From Isoetes taiwanensis (lineage: Eukaryota; Streptophyta; Lycopodiopsida; Isoetales; Isoetaceae), in the NCBI GenBank assembly GCA_021234155.1, contig JAJEKV010000005.1, forward strand, positions 11,402,572 to 11,466,571: a stretch of DNA of 64,000 bases, given 5' to 3'. The position numbers and the translations under genes were made by a program. The first letter of the stretch is position 1, and the number at the start of each line of letters is the position of its first letter. Below the pieces are notes generated by a model, which made no database searches, had not been told where the DNA came from, and saw only the letters and a program-made list of their open reading frames with translations. Positions 42,875 to 53,250 of the stretch are shown one piece after another.

Positions 42875-44610
42875 AAAACCATCATTCATTTAAATTGGGA
42901 TTATGTCTGTTCCAAAAGCGCACCAGTTTGGCCCTATACAAGCCAAATATTGTTGTTTTTACATTAAACCAATTCACCAAAAATCTCACTCAAAAACACT
43001 TGTTGACTAGTCTAATTCAAATTATGCCATAAAAAAGAGACACATTCATGCATTATTAAGATATTTCTCTGAGGTAGAATAATGGAGAATAGCTATTGTT
43101 TTTCATGTTTTAATCTTCTAATATAATTTATAGGACATGCAAATAGCGTCAATATACATGTAATATATATTTAGCAACATTAAAAGTTAACCCAATATCC
43201 CGTGTTTGAAGACAGAATCAAGACAAACACAATACACCTTATAGTTGACATTCAACACAATTATTCAAAATTACACTCTCATTAATTTGCAAAGGGCCTA
43301 CAAACAACAAAAAAATGAGGTACGTAAACATTTACTTGTTTGATTTATAAAAATATATGTAAATAAAATCATGTTTTACAGGTTACACGCTTTAAACTTT
43401 AGAACGTGAAAACATGGAAAACGCGCTTGGCGCGATTTAGCTTGGATGATTGAAGGTCAAAAGTTTAAGTTTTCAGTAAATATTAATCCATCTTTCATCC
43501 TCTTCTTTGAGAATGATAGAGCCCATGCATATATCGAAAACATCTATCCCCTTCAGCAGCATCTATTCCCTTCAGCAGCATCGAAAACACCAGTACACAA
43601 TCAGAACTGAGTTAATTTTGCAAACAGATTGTATGCAAAACAGAGCAAGAATCACATGATCTGTGCTGCTACAAGCGTTTGGAAACAAATATAATGTCAT
43701 TGGGAGCAAGAATTTGGGTCTTGGCTAAATCTTCTGCAAAATAACTATTAAATCCTAAGCAATCCCATCTGTGCTTTCCAGATATTCATAAAAGCTTCTC
43801 ATCTCATATCGTTCCTTCTGCTTCTGTATCATCGCCAAATTAAAGCAAATAAGATCTCAACGAACTGAAGAACACATTCCCACAAACTTGGTACATAAAC
43901 TCTGATTCGGAATTGAAGGCCAAATAATAGATTATCATAATCGAAATAGAGAGATTTAAACTTGATGGTAATAATACCTGCAGATATGGCAGTCCCTCTA
44001 TCTCTTGCATGCCCTGGTCATTTGAAATATGATCCTGCAGAAAACACAGCCATTGCAAGAGAACCTAAGGCGAACCATACTCACTATAGCCTGAATGGCT
44101 GCATCCGAAATGGTAGAAAGAGCAGACCGAGCTCGCCTGGCATGAAGAAGGTCGGAACAGGTCTTTCTATGAAGAACGAAATGGAAAAAAAATGCCGAAA
44201 TAGGTTTGTCCATGAAGAAAGCAGGGAAATATATGGGAAGGAAAGGCGCCATAGCCTGAAGAGGCCATAGCCTGAAGGAAAGGCGCCATAGCTCGAAGGC
44301 GCCATAGAAGAAGACGTAGCTCGAAGTCTGGAGGAAAGGCGCCGCTCGAAGTCAGGGCGGAGAGAAAGAAGAGAAGAGAAGAGAAGAGCGGCGTATAAAA
44401 AAATGAAAAAAAAAAGGAGTGAGGAAAACGAAAAGGACGAAGAAGGGGGAAAGTGGGAAAAGTAGGGGGAAAGTTTTAAGAAAGTGACGGGCGGGCGGGA
44501 AGAGAAAAAAAGCGACGAAAGGAAAAAAAACCTAAAAGCGACGGAAGTTGCGTGAAAAAAAAACTCCCAAAATTAAAACATATTCTTAAAATAATTGAAT
44601 GTTGGTTAAA
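42875..44610 (-). mobile_element. Insertion in the protease region with imperfect TIRs and gene-like content
   Basis: It separates the protease N-terminal part (ending …VVAATFVVV) from its C-terminal part (starting EDLGEDADIYDLLLG). The ends are imperfectly inverted: AACCATCATTCATTTAAA at 42877 and TAATTGAATGTTGGTT at ~44593 read inward. Inside, the minus strand carries a CT-rich leader, GGCGCCATAGC-type repeats (44230-44340), an exon-like stretch near 44060-43980 (LQDHISNDQGMQEIEGLPY) next to GTATTA, and AT-rich intron-like DNA. It may be a Pack-type element carrying the 5' end of a host gene. No transposase is seen. Confidence 0.5.
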
Positions 44611-45245
44611 AGCAACAACAACAAAAGTGGCAGCTACAACAATGCCTTCAGTGTTAACAGGAACTTTGGTCACAATTCCAACTGGTGCTATTTTAGCATT
44701 AGAAAAGGATTTTTACAAAACAGATGACCTTTTATCTATCTCGAGCCCACATTTTTTCATAACATGATAAGGCATGATATTTAGAGGTGAGCCACCATCC
44801 AACAACACATTGGAAAAAGAATAACCTCCTAGAGTAGCTGAACACATAAATGCACCTGGATCTTCTTCATTTTGAGCCAAAATAAGATTAGTGGCATTTG
44901 CAACACCTACACAAACCACTGCCTCACTAAAAGTAGTTTGTTGCAATAACTTTTCCTATAACCAGGTGCAATCTTTAATAAGGTAAATAAATCCACACTT
45001 ACTTTGGAATTTTTCAGTAAAACATTCAACTCATCAAGATCTTGATCTCTCTTACCATACTTTTGTTGGGGAGGTGGAGCTATTTCTTGGGGAGGAACTT
45101 CCATAACAGGGGGTAGTGGCAATGTTGTTTTCCTGGAATGCTCTGGAACAAATTTATTAGGCTCAGCAGGTCTATGGATCTCTCCCATGCTTCTGGTTTG
45201 TACCACCATCACTTCCTCAGTCTTTGGCATCTCTGTAGCCTGCAC
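44611..45245 (-). pseudogene. Gypsy aspartic protease region, interrupted
   Basis: The minus frames include a Pro-rich spacer (PLPPVMEVPPQEIAPPPQQ), then after a shift FMCSATLGGYSFSNVLLDGG and SPLNIMPYHVMKKCGLEI. The active-site triad appears as D-G-G. It continues after a TAA through VGIVTKVPVNTEGIVVAAT to the insertion at ~44610. Its partner segment with the DLLLGRRW flap-end motif is at 42874-42836. At least one stop and one frameshift are present. Confidence 0.72.
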
Positions 45246-45257
45246 AAACCTTATAGA

Positions 45258-45345
45258 ACTAGTAGATTCAGCAAACCTTACATGGGGAGTTGCCTCAGGT
45301 CACATGTCCAGTTGGATGCTGCCTAGTGGTGTGACGTTAAAACTA

Positions 45346-45403
<58 letters not shown>
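45258..45403 (+). mobile_element. SINE-like element with (TATC)n tail, copy 2
   Basis: The body AGTTGCCTCAGGTCACATGT … GGATGCTGCC…GTGTGACGTTAAAACTAC is followed by ~14 TATC units at 45347-45403. The body aligns with the reverse complement of 30570-30640 (ATGTCC, GGA.GCTGCC, GA.GT.AAAA.TAC shared). It sits at the gag/protease junction of the Gypsy element. Confidence 0.5.
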
Positions 45404-45404
<1 letters not shown>

Positions 45405-46464
45405 GCTTGGCAAAATATTTTTTGACAGAGCACCTAAGGTCAGTATGACCAATCTCCTTGCAAAAAGCACAAACTGGACATTCTCTACCAAAGTGACCTT
45501 TCTTTTTACATTTAGGACATATTTGCCAATAATAAATATCAGCTGGATGTGAAGTTCTATTGCAATGAATACATTCACGATAAGTTCTACCTGCCCTGCT
45601 TGCCTTGAGCTCCACAAGTTGTTTGGTCACTTCTGCTCAAGCTTCAGTTACCTTTGTCAAGTCTGCTTTAACCTCTGAAATTTGAGAATCAGCCTCTTCA
45701 TCTTTGGTTTTTTTCTTTTCCTTATGCACAACATAGATAGGAACAGAATGGTGAGGTTCATAAGGGCCATCAGTGGCATCAGGGTAAAAGGGGTCATGAT
45801 GAAAGCTATTGTGTTTTTCTGGCAGGATGGAAAGCATTTTGGTCAATTCGGTTGTCTTGGCAAAAACCTTGTAGATGGAATCAAAACCAGTTTTCTATGA
45901 ATTTCTGGTCTAGAAGATAGGCCTTTAATGAAGGAGGACACCAAAAAGAGCGTGGGGATGGTAACTTGACCTTTCTGACATCTATTCATGAAGGTACTGA
46001 ATCTTTCCTTGTACTGACTAACACTTTCACCTGCATAAATGGAGAAATTTTGCAATTCATTAACAAGGTCCTTAGGAGCAGCAAGCTTTCCAAACCTGTC
46101 TAAAAACTTGGTGATAAGATCATCCCAAGAAGTGGTTCCCATAAGCTTCTCATAAGTCAGCCAAGTACCAGCTTCACTCTCCTTTTTAAAACACTTTTCA
46201 AATTGTGAGAACTTGCATCCTTTTTAAAACCATAATCCCTGTAGTAATCTTCAAAAATTCTCAGGTAAGTATTAGCACTCATGTTGGAATCAAAAGTAGG
46301 CAATGGAGTAGGTACATTCAATTCAAACTGGTAAGGCAAACTTTGAAGTAATCCAGTTGAAAAACTTGGGGGGGAGGGGGGGGAGATCTATCTCTGCAGG
46401 GTTCTGAGGTCTCCTGGTCTTCCATTGGTTCTTGCTCTGCTGGAAATTTCTGTTTTGGAGCCAT
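45394..46464 (-). pseudogene. Gypsy gag with two zinc knuckles, broken by stops
   Basis: The start is MAPKQKFPAEQEP (ATG at 46464). After frameshifts come FELNVPTPLPTFDSN and a capsid-like region, with WDDLITKFLDRFGKLA followed by DLVNELQNFSIYAGESVSQY (retrotransposon gag signature) at ~46130-46020. Further on, after a single TGA at ~45635, come two CCHC knuckles, CPKCKKKGHFGREC and CAFCKEIGHTDLRC, plus a degenerate first one (CIHCNRTSH). Gag would package element RNA. Three to four frameshifts or stops inactivate this copy. Confidence 0.82.
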
Positions 46465-46485
46465 GAATCCACAAGATCCAGGTAG

Positions 46486-46504
46486 AATCTCGGTAGGACC
46501 TCCA
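46486..46504 (-). promoter_or_regulatory. Primer-binding site, probable tRNA-Gln
   Basis: On the minus strand TGGAGGTCCTACCGAGATT starts three bases after the LTR end. It is complementary to a tRNA 3' end reading CTCGGTAGGACCTCCA, as in plant tRNA-Gln. The assignment relies on recalled tRNA sequence and needs confirmation. Confidence 0.6.
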
Positions 46505-46507
46505 AAA

Positions 46508-47685
46508 TGTTGACCCTCAACCTGGCTTCGAAGGTCAACCACAATAAGCCAACTTGAGTATAAACCCAAATTGGGGTTAGGACCTCCAGATCACTTAAGG
46601 TGATCAGAAGTATATTGAAAGAACCAAAAACTCAAAGTTTTCTTACCCTTCCCATTTCTAGAAAATGGAACCTCGACTCAAATTGATGTAGCAGTCGAAA
46701 ATAAATTGGTTCTTTGAGTCAGATGATTTAGACTGGCACAAAAAAGTTGTAGGAAGACAAGGGTGAAGCCCCTGACCAAGTCAGATCATTATCCTGAAAG
46801 ATATTCAAGCTTAGAGTGGAGTCAAAATTTGGTCAATGGCAGTCAAACTGTAAAACAGTGATCAGGAAAATGGAACTAGAGTTCCTGATCACTTTTTTGG
46901 GAATTTCCAAAGCCAATATATCACAAGGCTACTCTGGAGTGTGGACATGAAAGCAGATTTTCATTTGGATGCTCATAAGTATTTTTTGCACTAAGATTTT
47001 GCAAAATACAGTCAATAACAGTCAAAATAGAATGCAATTTTTTCTAACTCGAGTTGTAGATGGGATTTTTTGGTTTTTTCAAAGCATATAGGTCTCAGAT
47101 GTTTTAGGGATTGATGGCAACTGGACCAAGAACAATTAAGAACATAGGGGAATTTTCTGCAGTATTTTTTTGAAAGGCAAAATTGTCAAGAATCATATCA
47201 GAGAGAATTTCTTCAACTTGGCATCAAATTTTCATTGATATGGAGGTAAATCAATCATAATAATAATGGATAATAGTATTTCAGTACTTTAAATGCAAGA
47301 AAATATCAACTTCAGGTCATCAAATAATTTCAAGAGATAATTTCAACCAAATCTCTTTGGATTTGATCGGGGAGTACTCAGAATCTTCACCAATCCTTCA
47401 AGCAATGATCACTGTAAGGTTTGAGCACTTCTGGGCCTTCGAAAACTGCCTGTGTATGTTCGTTACAGTATATAGGTTTGATTTTGAGATTTCTGGGATT
47501 ACAGACCATGATTTTAGGCTTAATGTGTTGCTTAGATGGAGGAATCCAAGAATAGTTAAGTTACAGAGCGGGAGGATCCAATTCCGGCGGGATATAAGCA
47601 GATTTCCAAATCTTAGGGTTGAAGACCGTATTTTTCGGCAAAACTCGCGATACGGTTTGCGTATTTTGAGGAGTATATGCCCGAA
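46508..47685 (-). repeat. LTR, right copy (5' LTR)
   Basis: Collinear with 37027-38208 and lacking a ~15-bp stretch (TCTATGGAAGAT region) present in the left copy. An AGTTAC duplication at 47562 is the other clear indel. Beyond GAGTATATGCCCGA similarity ends. The next ~80 bp (to ~47760) may still belong to this LTR, since the left copy appears trimmed. Confidence 0.9.
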
Positions 47686-47689
47686 TATG

Positions 47690-48262
47690 CCCGTATTTTG
47701 GCCTTTTAGGAATTTCGGCCAAGGTCTTTTAGGGATAATATAATTCTACTATGGAAATCTAGCAATTTTGGACCATAGGGAAGTATAGCCATGTGATCCT
47801 TCAAATTTGAGGCTAATTTGGGGCTATAATGAGTGGCACAAATACCTAGGCAATGGTCACCATGGGGTAAGAAGAAGAAAACAAATGGGGGTCAAGAGGG
47901 TAAGAGAATATGGAGTAAGAAAGAATAGGATAATGGGAACTCAAAAGGATGTGCATGGGTAATGATAGAAAAATATCTTAATGGTAATGAAATGAAAGGA
48001 GAATGTGGATAAAGAAATATTTGAGATGAACATCTTGGCAAATATAGTAAAAAGGGAAGGCACAATGGTCAAATAAAGGCAAGGAAATAGGGCATGAATA
48101 TAGAGGTAAAAAAAAAAAAGAGGGAATCTAGGATTTGGTGCCATGTGTATAGGAATTTTCTAAACTTCAAGAGACGTCCAAGATTACCAAGATTACCTCG
48201 AGTCGACGATCTTTTGTGGACAAGTGGGTGGGTGTTTTTTTTTTTGGGGGGGGGGGGCGGGG
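47690..48262. other. Intergenic, no gene; T/G homopolymer tracts
   Basis: No coding evidence. A run of T followed by a run of G (48235-48262) directly precedes the second Gypsy pol. Such tracts are prone to assembly error. Confidence 0.5.
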
Positions 48263-48265
48263 GCA

Positions 48266-49893
48266 TCATTTTCAGTAAGATTGAACTCAAGTCCGGATAC
48301 TATCAAGTCCAAATTGTTGAGGCGGATTCCTAAGACGGCCATTCGGATGCCTTTTGGCATATTTTAATTCTTGATTATGCCATTGTACCTCATTAATGCC
48401 CTTGCTACATTTTGTCATATGATAAGTCGCATTTTAGGATCTTTCCTTAGCTGTTGGATGATATTCTCATCTTTAATAAGAATGAAGTAGAGCACATGGC
48501 ACATTTGCAACAGGTTCTTGAAACACTTAGAGCCATAAGTTACTCATTAATTGAAAGAAGAGCACTTTATTTGAAGCCCAAGTCGAATATCTTGGTCATG
48601 TTGTCTCTCTTGCTGATATTCATGTTGATCCTGGCAAGATTCATGTAGTGAAGGAATGGCCAACTCCAGAAAATGTTTCAGAGGTTTGATCTTTTTTTTG
48701 AATTGTGGACATTTTGTTCGCAATTTTGCTCAACTTGCCTTACCTCTCACTCATCTCTTAAAGAAAGAAACTATTTTCTATTTGGATTGATCTCAACAGG
48801 ATGCCTTTCAGAATCTGAAGGGCTGCTTAATTTCTGCTCCAATATTGCAATTACTAGATTTTGACATACAAGTCTTTGTGTTTTGTACAGATGCCAGTGG
48901 ATCCTCTATTGGATGCTTAACAAGCATCTGTAGCAAGTTGAGTGCCGCAGAGTTAAAGTATACAGTCTACCAGAAAGAGTTGTTGGTAATTGTACATGCT
49001 TTTAAGATATAGAAGCACTATCTTATGGTTCTCAATTTGAAATTAAAATTGATCAGCGAAGTATTCAATTTCTTGTGATACAAGCTGCTGCTACCGCGTG
49101 CCAAATCAAGTGGGTGGGCTCTCAATAACACTTTGAAGTTGACATGATCAAGCCGAATGTTGGATCGTCAATTTAAGGACATTATTCAGATGAATAATTT
49201 TTCTACATGGGAGGAACATGATAATTTTTCTACATGGGAGGAACATATGATAATTGCTATGAGAAGTGTATACGAGCATGATACGGAGTTTGGGAAAGAT
49301 TGGGCATTATTGAATGATGGCCAAACATGAGTTGTGGGCAACTATTACATCCAATGTAAGTACTTGTTCCACAAGGATTGTCTATGTGGGAATGCCATGA
49401 AGCACCTATTGTGGGTCATAGAAGAGTATTCAACACTCTAGATTTGCTGGTGAGACATTTCTATTGGAAAACAATTAGGAGTGATGTAGTCACTTTTGTT
49501 GAGAATTGTTTATCATGTCAAAAGATGAAGGATTCGCATGCAAAGACTTTAGGGTTGCTCATGACATCGTGTGTATCAAGAAGGTGGTTCGAACACTTGA
49601 TAATAGACGTTGTTTCTGTGCCTCATGGTGTGTAAGGCAATGATCAAGTGTGGACCATTGTGGATTGATTGAACAAGTATGCAATCTTTATACCTTGCAA
49701 GAATCACTAAAGGCCACTGCAGCTACTCAACTCTTTCTGCAGGAGGTCTTCAAAAATCATGTGATCCCAGAAGTGATCATATCGGACCGTGAATCCAAAT
49801 TTTGTAGCGTTCTCTATTTACTAGTCTTAGGATTAAGTTGCAATTCTCTATTGTGTTTCATCCGCAAACAGATGGCCAGTCTAAAGTGACTCA
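48266..49893 (+). pseudogene. Second Ty3/Gypsy pol: RT, RNase H and integrase, heavily decayed
   Basis: Plus-strand motifs in changing frames: FSKIELKSGYYQV (48270), RMPFGIF (48340), MDDILIFNKNEVEHM (48450), VVKEWPTPENV (48645), APILQLLDFDIQVFVFCTDA (48835, RNase H Asp), YQKELLVIVHAFKI (48970), HEAPIVGHRRVFNTL (49390) with CLSCQKMK (49510, the HHCC zinc-binding part of integrase), HLIIDVVSVP (49595, first catalytic Asp) and VIISDRESKF (49770, second Asp). Many stops. The integrase core is interrupted at 49893 by the Helitron and resumes at 52640. Confidence 0.85.
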
Positions 49894-52639
49894 TCTTATA
49901 TTATAATGTTATTGTGTAAGTGTTGGACCCAGCCCTAGATCGGACGGTCCAAATTTTGAGTTCAAAGATAAACGGTCCAGATGTCTATGATTTTTTTCCT
50001 CCTTCTCGCTCTACCGATTTAGGGTTCATGCAATGAGACGCATCTGCTGCCCGTAGTGTTCTGGACACAGATTCTGAAATGTCAGGCCGTTTCTGGAGCC
50101 TTTCGTTACCCAAAGGAGCAGATGGAGATCATCCATTTTGTAATCCAGAAAGCCGAAAACATGAACAAATCCGGTAGGCTATGGTGCGAAAATCTATGAT
50201 TTTTGTGGGTCGCAAGGATCATTTCGTGCAATGCAAACTCTGTGAGCTCATGCAATCGGCCGAAAAAGAGGTAGAAATTGTTAAATATGAAGAGGCCCAT
50301 CATGGTTTTTTAATGAAGCAAGACGCAGATTCTAAAAATATGTAAGATAGTAGATTCGGCAAGAAGATCCGTTTTTAAAGTATTCTCCTTTGGCTATTAA
50401 GATATATCTATGTTACGAGTGGTTCTGAGGCATGAAGATGGTAGGCGGTATCCTAGCAAATGGGAATCCCCATTTCATTTTCCTTGCGAAATTACCTCAG
50501 GCTCCATTTATTGCATCTTCATTCACTCCAAAGGAGCAATTTGTGTACAGACTATGATGTTCCACTCTGATCCTATACATACAGGTACTGCCCTTCTCAT
50601 GGATTTATAAATTTACACAACTTAATTCCGTTTCCATAGTTCAAATGATCTTGCAGAGATCCTTTATTCTCAACTCTATATTCAGGCATCTATACTCCAG
50701 CCAAAGCTGAATGAGAAATGCAGAAAAGGATTACAAAAAATGGTAGCTCCCACTTTTAATACAGATCTATTAGGACATCAATACTGAACTTATTATATGG
50801 GAATCTGGCCACGAATAATAGAGTATTAGTGAAAGAATAAGATTTCTCTGCTCTTCTGTTATTAGAATAGAATAGAATAGTTTTTTTATTGCAGTCTGCT
50901 TCTCTCTCTCTTGCTTATTGTAGAATTTGCATTGTCAGAATAAGTGGCATTTATCAAATGCATTACTAGGTGATCTATTTAAATTCTCCAAAAACATCTG
51001 ACTCTAGATGCATACTATCTATTTAGACTTCTCATTTGAAAGAGTTATTATGTAGCTTTCAGGATTATAACTGGAGCTTGCTGCAAAGGGATACACCACT
51101 TGAGAAATTTCATTCAATAATTGGCCTCTACCTTTCAAAAAATGCTTGATTGCTTATTGCATTTTGTTGTTTCATTTTTTCTGTAATTGCATGGGTTTTG
51201 ATCATTAACGGTTTTAGGCAGAAGGTTAAAGGATCGCTTCATTTGGGTGCTTCATTGAAGTGCACTGATTGTCAGACGGTACAGGAAGCCTAAGGTTAAA
51301 CCTACAAGAACTCCTTTGCTTCCCTGCTTGGCCGTCAGTGCATATCCGCCATGAACAAACTGGGTATGTCAGATTCGTACATCTCATGGCATTAAGTGCT
51401 ACTGTGCTCAGCTAAACCTGCGTTGCATGCAAATATTGATTGTACACGTTTGGTTGGAGCAATCATTGGGAGACACAAGACTGTTATGAAATACATGTTA
51501 GAGGTGAATCCCACTTAGTTGTCTACTTCCAACAATTTCATGTGACTAAAACCCATGCTTTGTTTCTATGGAAAAGAGCCAAGTGGTGCCTTGATAAACT
51601 CCACATATAGCTATAAAATTCTTCTCTTTAGTTTTTTATTGAACTTTTTAACATATCTGCAGATTGAGAAACATCATGTACAGGTGCAATGATGTATTTG
51701 CAAAAGATTCTTCCTATTATTCTAGATGTAGGATGTCATTTTGTGATATCCCAGAAGGTAGAAACCTTTATATAGGCACCAGGTATGCTATTATTAAGCT
51801 CATGAAAAAGAAAGGAAAACACGAACAGGACAAACAAAGTATTTTTAATGCTTTGCTGAGGAGAATGTAAGGCAGACGAAGCCTGAACTCTGTGGTTCCA
51901 ATAATAATATTATGTTTCACATGTATGATGGACATCATGCACTCGATTGGGCATGTAGACATAGTATAATTTGCCTTGGCACCCTAAAATACCCAATTTA
52001 TGTTATACCTAGGCACACATCTTAACGCCTAAACACATGTTTGGTAGATTGTTTCTCTTTCCTTTTCTCTTTCTTTTGCATGAGTAGAAGTTCCTTTTGG
52101 TCCCACATGGGTACCAATGATAATCTAGGTCCTTAGCCATATAAGAACGATGTTGAGCATGGACATAAACGTTGTCTACATTCCTATTCTTTACATTGTA
52201 CTAGCCCATTGTATGGGTCCCATGACCTATTGGTCTCCGTGGACGTTAAAAAAACTATTCTATTCTATTCTTTACAGGATCAATGTAAAAGTCTTACAAA
52301 GCTTTTTTAAGAAGAAATGCTCCTCATAATCTTAAAATTATCTTGCGCCTTGCAGCTATAATTGAAGATGCTAGGCTATAAAACAAATTAACATTTTCAA
52401 GTTCTCAACTTACACTATCCCGGATTAATATGTACTCCAAATTAGGCCCAACGCTGGGCACTTCCCTATTGTTTTGATATTGTTTACATAATTCATGGAA
52501 AACGTTGTTAAAGCTTTGAAAAAAAAAATGTTATAATAAGAAGTTACAAAAGTTGGCTTATTACTGCAAGCCCTTCTTATTGCGGCCAAAACATTTACAG
52601 GCCGAACTTATGCCCAGCAACGCTGGGCACCGTTACTAG
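49894..52639 (+). mobile_element. Non-autonomous Helitron
   Basis: It begins TCTTATATTATAATG after an A (49893) and ends CTAG (52636-52639) before a T, the A/T insertion site of Helitrons. A hairpin, TGCCCAGC-AAC-GCTGGGCA (52611-52629), lies six bases before CTAG. Removing the element joins the two halves of the integrase frame without any base gained or lost, giving a normal post-core sequence (RTLLSMLRR follows GQSKVTH). No Rep/helicase is seen. The interior has a 5'-UTR-like start, possible exons (for example 51664-51870 after CTGCAG) and a second partial hairpin (GCCCAACGCTGGGCA) at 52446. Captured gene identity is not recognised. Confidence 0.88.
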
Positions 52640-53250
52640 TAGAACATTGTTGTCTATGCTCCGAAGGTATGTGCATGAGCACATGGGGGAATAGGAGAAT
52701 TATTTGTCCATGGTACAATTTGCCTACAATATGGCAACACATTCTGCAACAAATTTTGTAACCTTCTAAATCATTCATGGATGATTACCACCAACTCCCA
52801 TGATCAAGGTAGTCAAAGGAGTGATGGAAGTTGACAGTGGCACATGGTATGGATGAGGTGCTAAAGGCGGTCCAAAGTTCAATCGAGATTGTCCAAGCAA
52901 AGTATGCTAGACAAATAGATCGTAGGAGACGAGATTTACAATTTGAAGTGATAATTGGATATATACGAGCATCAAGGAGCGAAGAGCTCAACCTGAGCAA
53001 AGAAAATACAAGTTGTAGACATGCAACTATGGGCCATTCAGGATTATTGCAAAGATACATAACAATGCTTATAAAATTGAGCTTCGGGCAGAGTGGCAAA
53101 TGCATAATGCATTTAACATTGAGTACTTGCAGCCATTCAAGGGTCTTAACCCTCAACAATTGCCTGTAGAGATGGAGCCGCAAACAGAGGAAACATAAGC
53201 AATTTATGCTTCTGAGATGATTCTTCAACACAAGGTGATAAAATCTTTTT
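52640..53250 (+). pseudogene. Second Gypsy pol, integrase C-terminal part
   Basis: It resumes after the Helitron: RTLLSMLRRYVHEHMGE, then after shifts the region before FVPSKSF, then EVLKAVQSSIEIVQAKYARQ (52857) and RRRDLQFEV, and later HNAFNIEYLQPFKG-like sequence near 53110-53160. EMILQHKVIKS at ~53212 may be the start of a chromodomain. Multiple stops. No LTR was identified for this element. Confidence 0.75.

Larger units (their letters stand above)
37027..47685 (-). mobile_element. Ty3/Gypsy LTR retrotransposon, minus strand, integrase lost, two insertions
   Basis: Two ~1.18-kb LTRs bracket gag, protease, an extra RNase H, RT and a Gypsy RNase H, all reading leftwards. A primer-binding site lies next to the right (5') LTR. 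The integrase domain is missing: pol sequence stops ~130 bp before the left LTR after the pre-integrase linker. Secondary insertions occupy 38390-40567 and 42875-44610. By eye the LTRs differ at only ~20 positions plus a few indels. Target-site duplication could not be shown because the outer end of the right LTR is unclear. Confidence 0.88.

Noticed and set aside
45187..45552. 121-codon plus-strand frame across the TATC tract
   Set aside because: Antisense to gag/protease and made of microsatellite codons.
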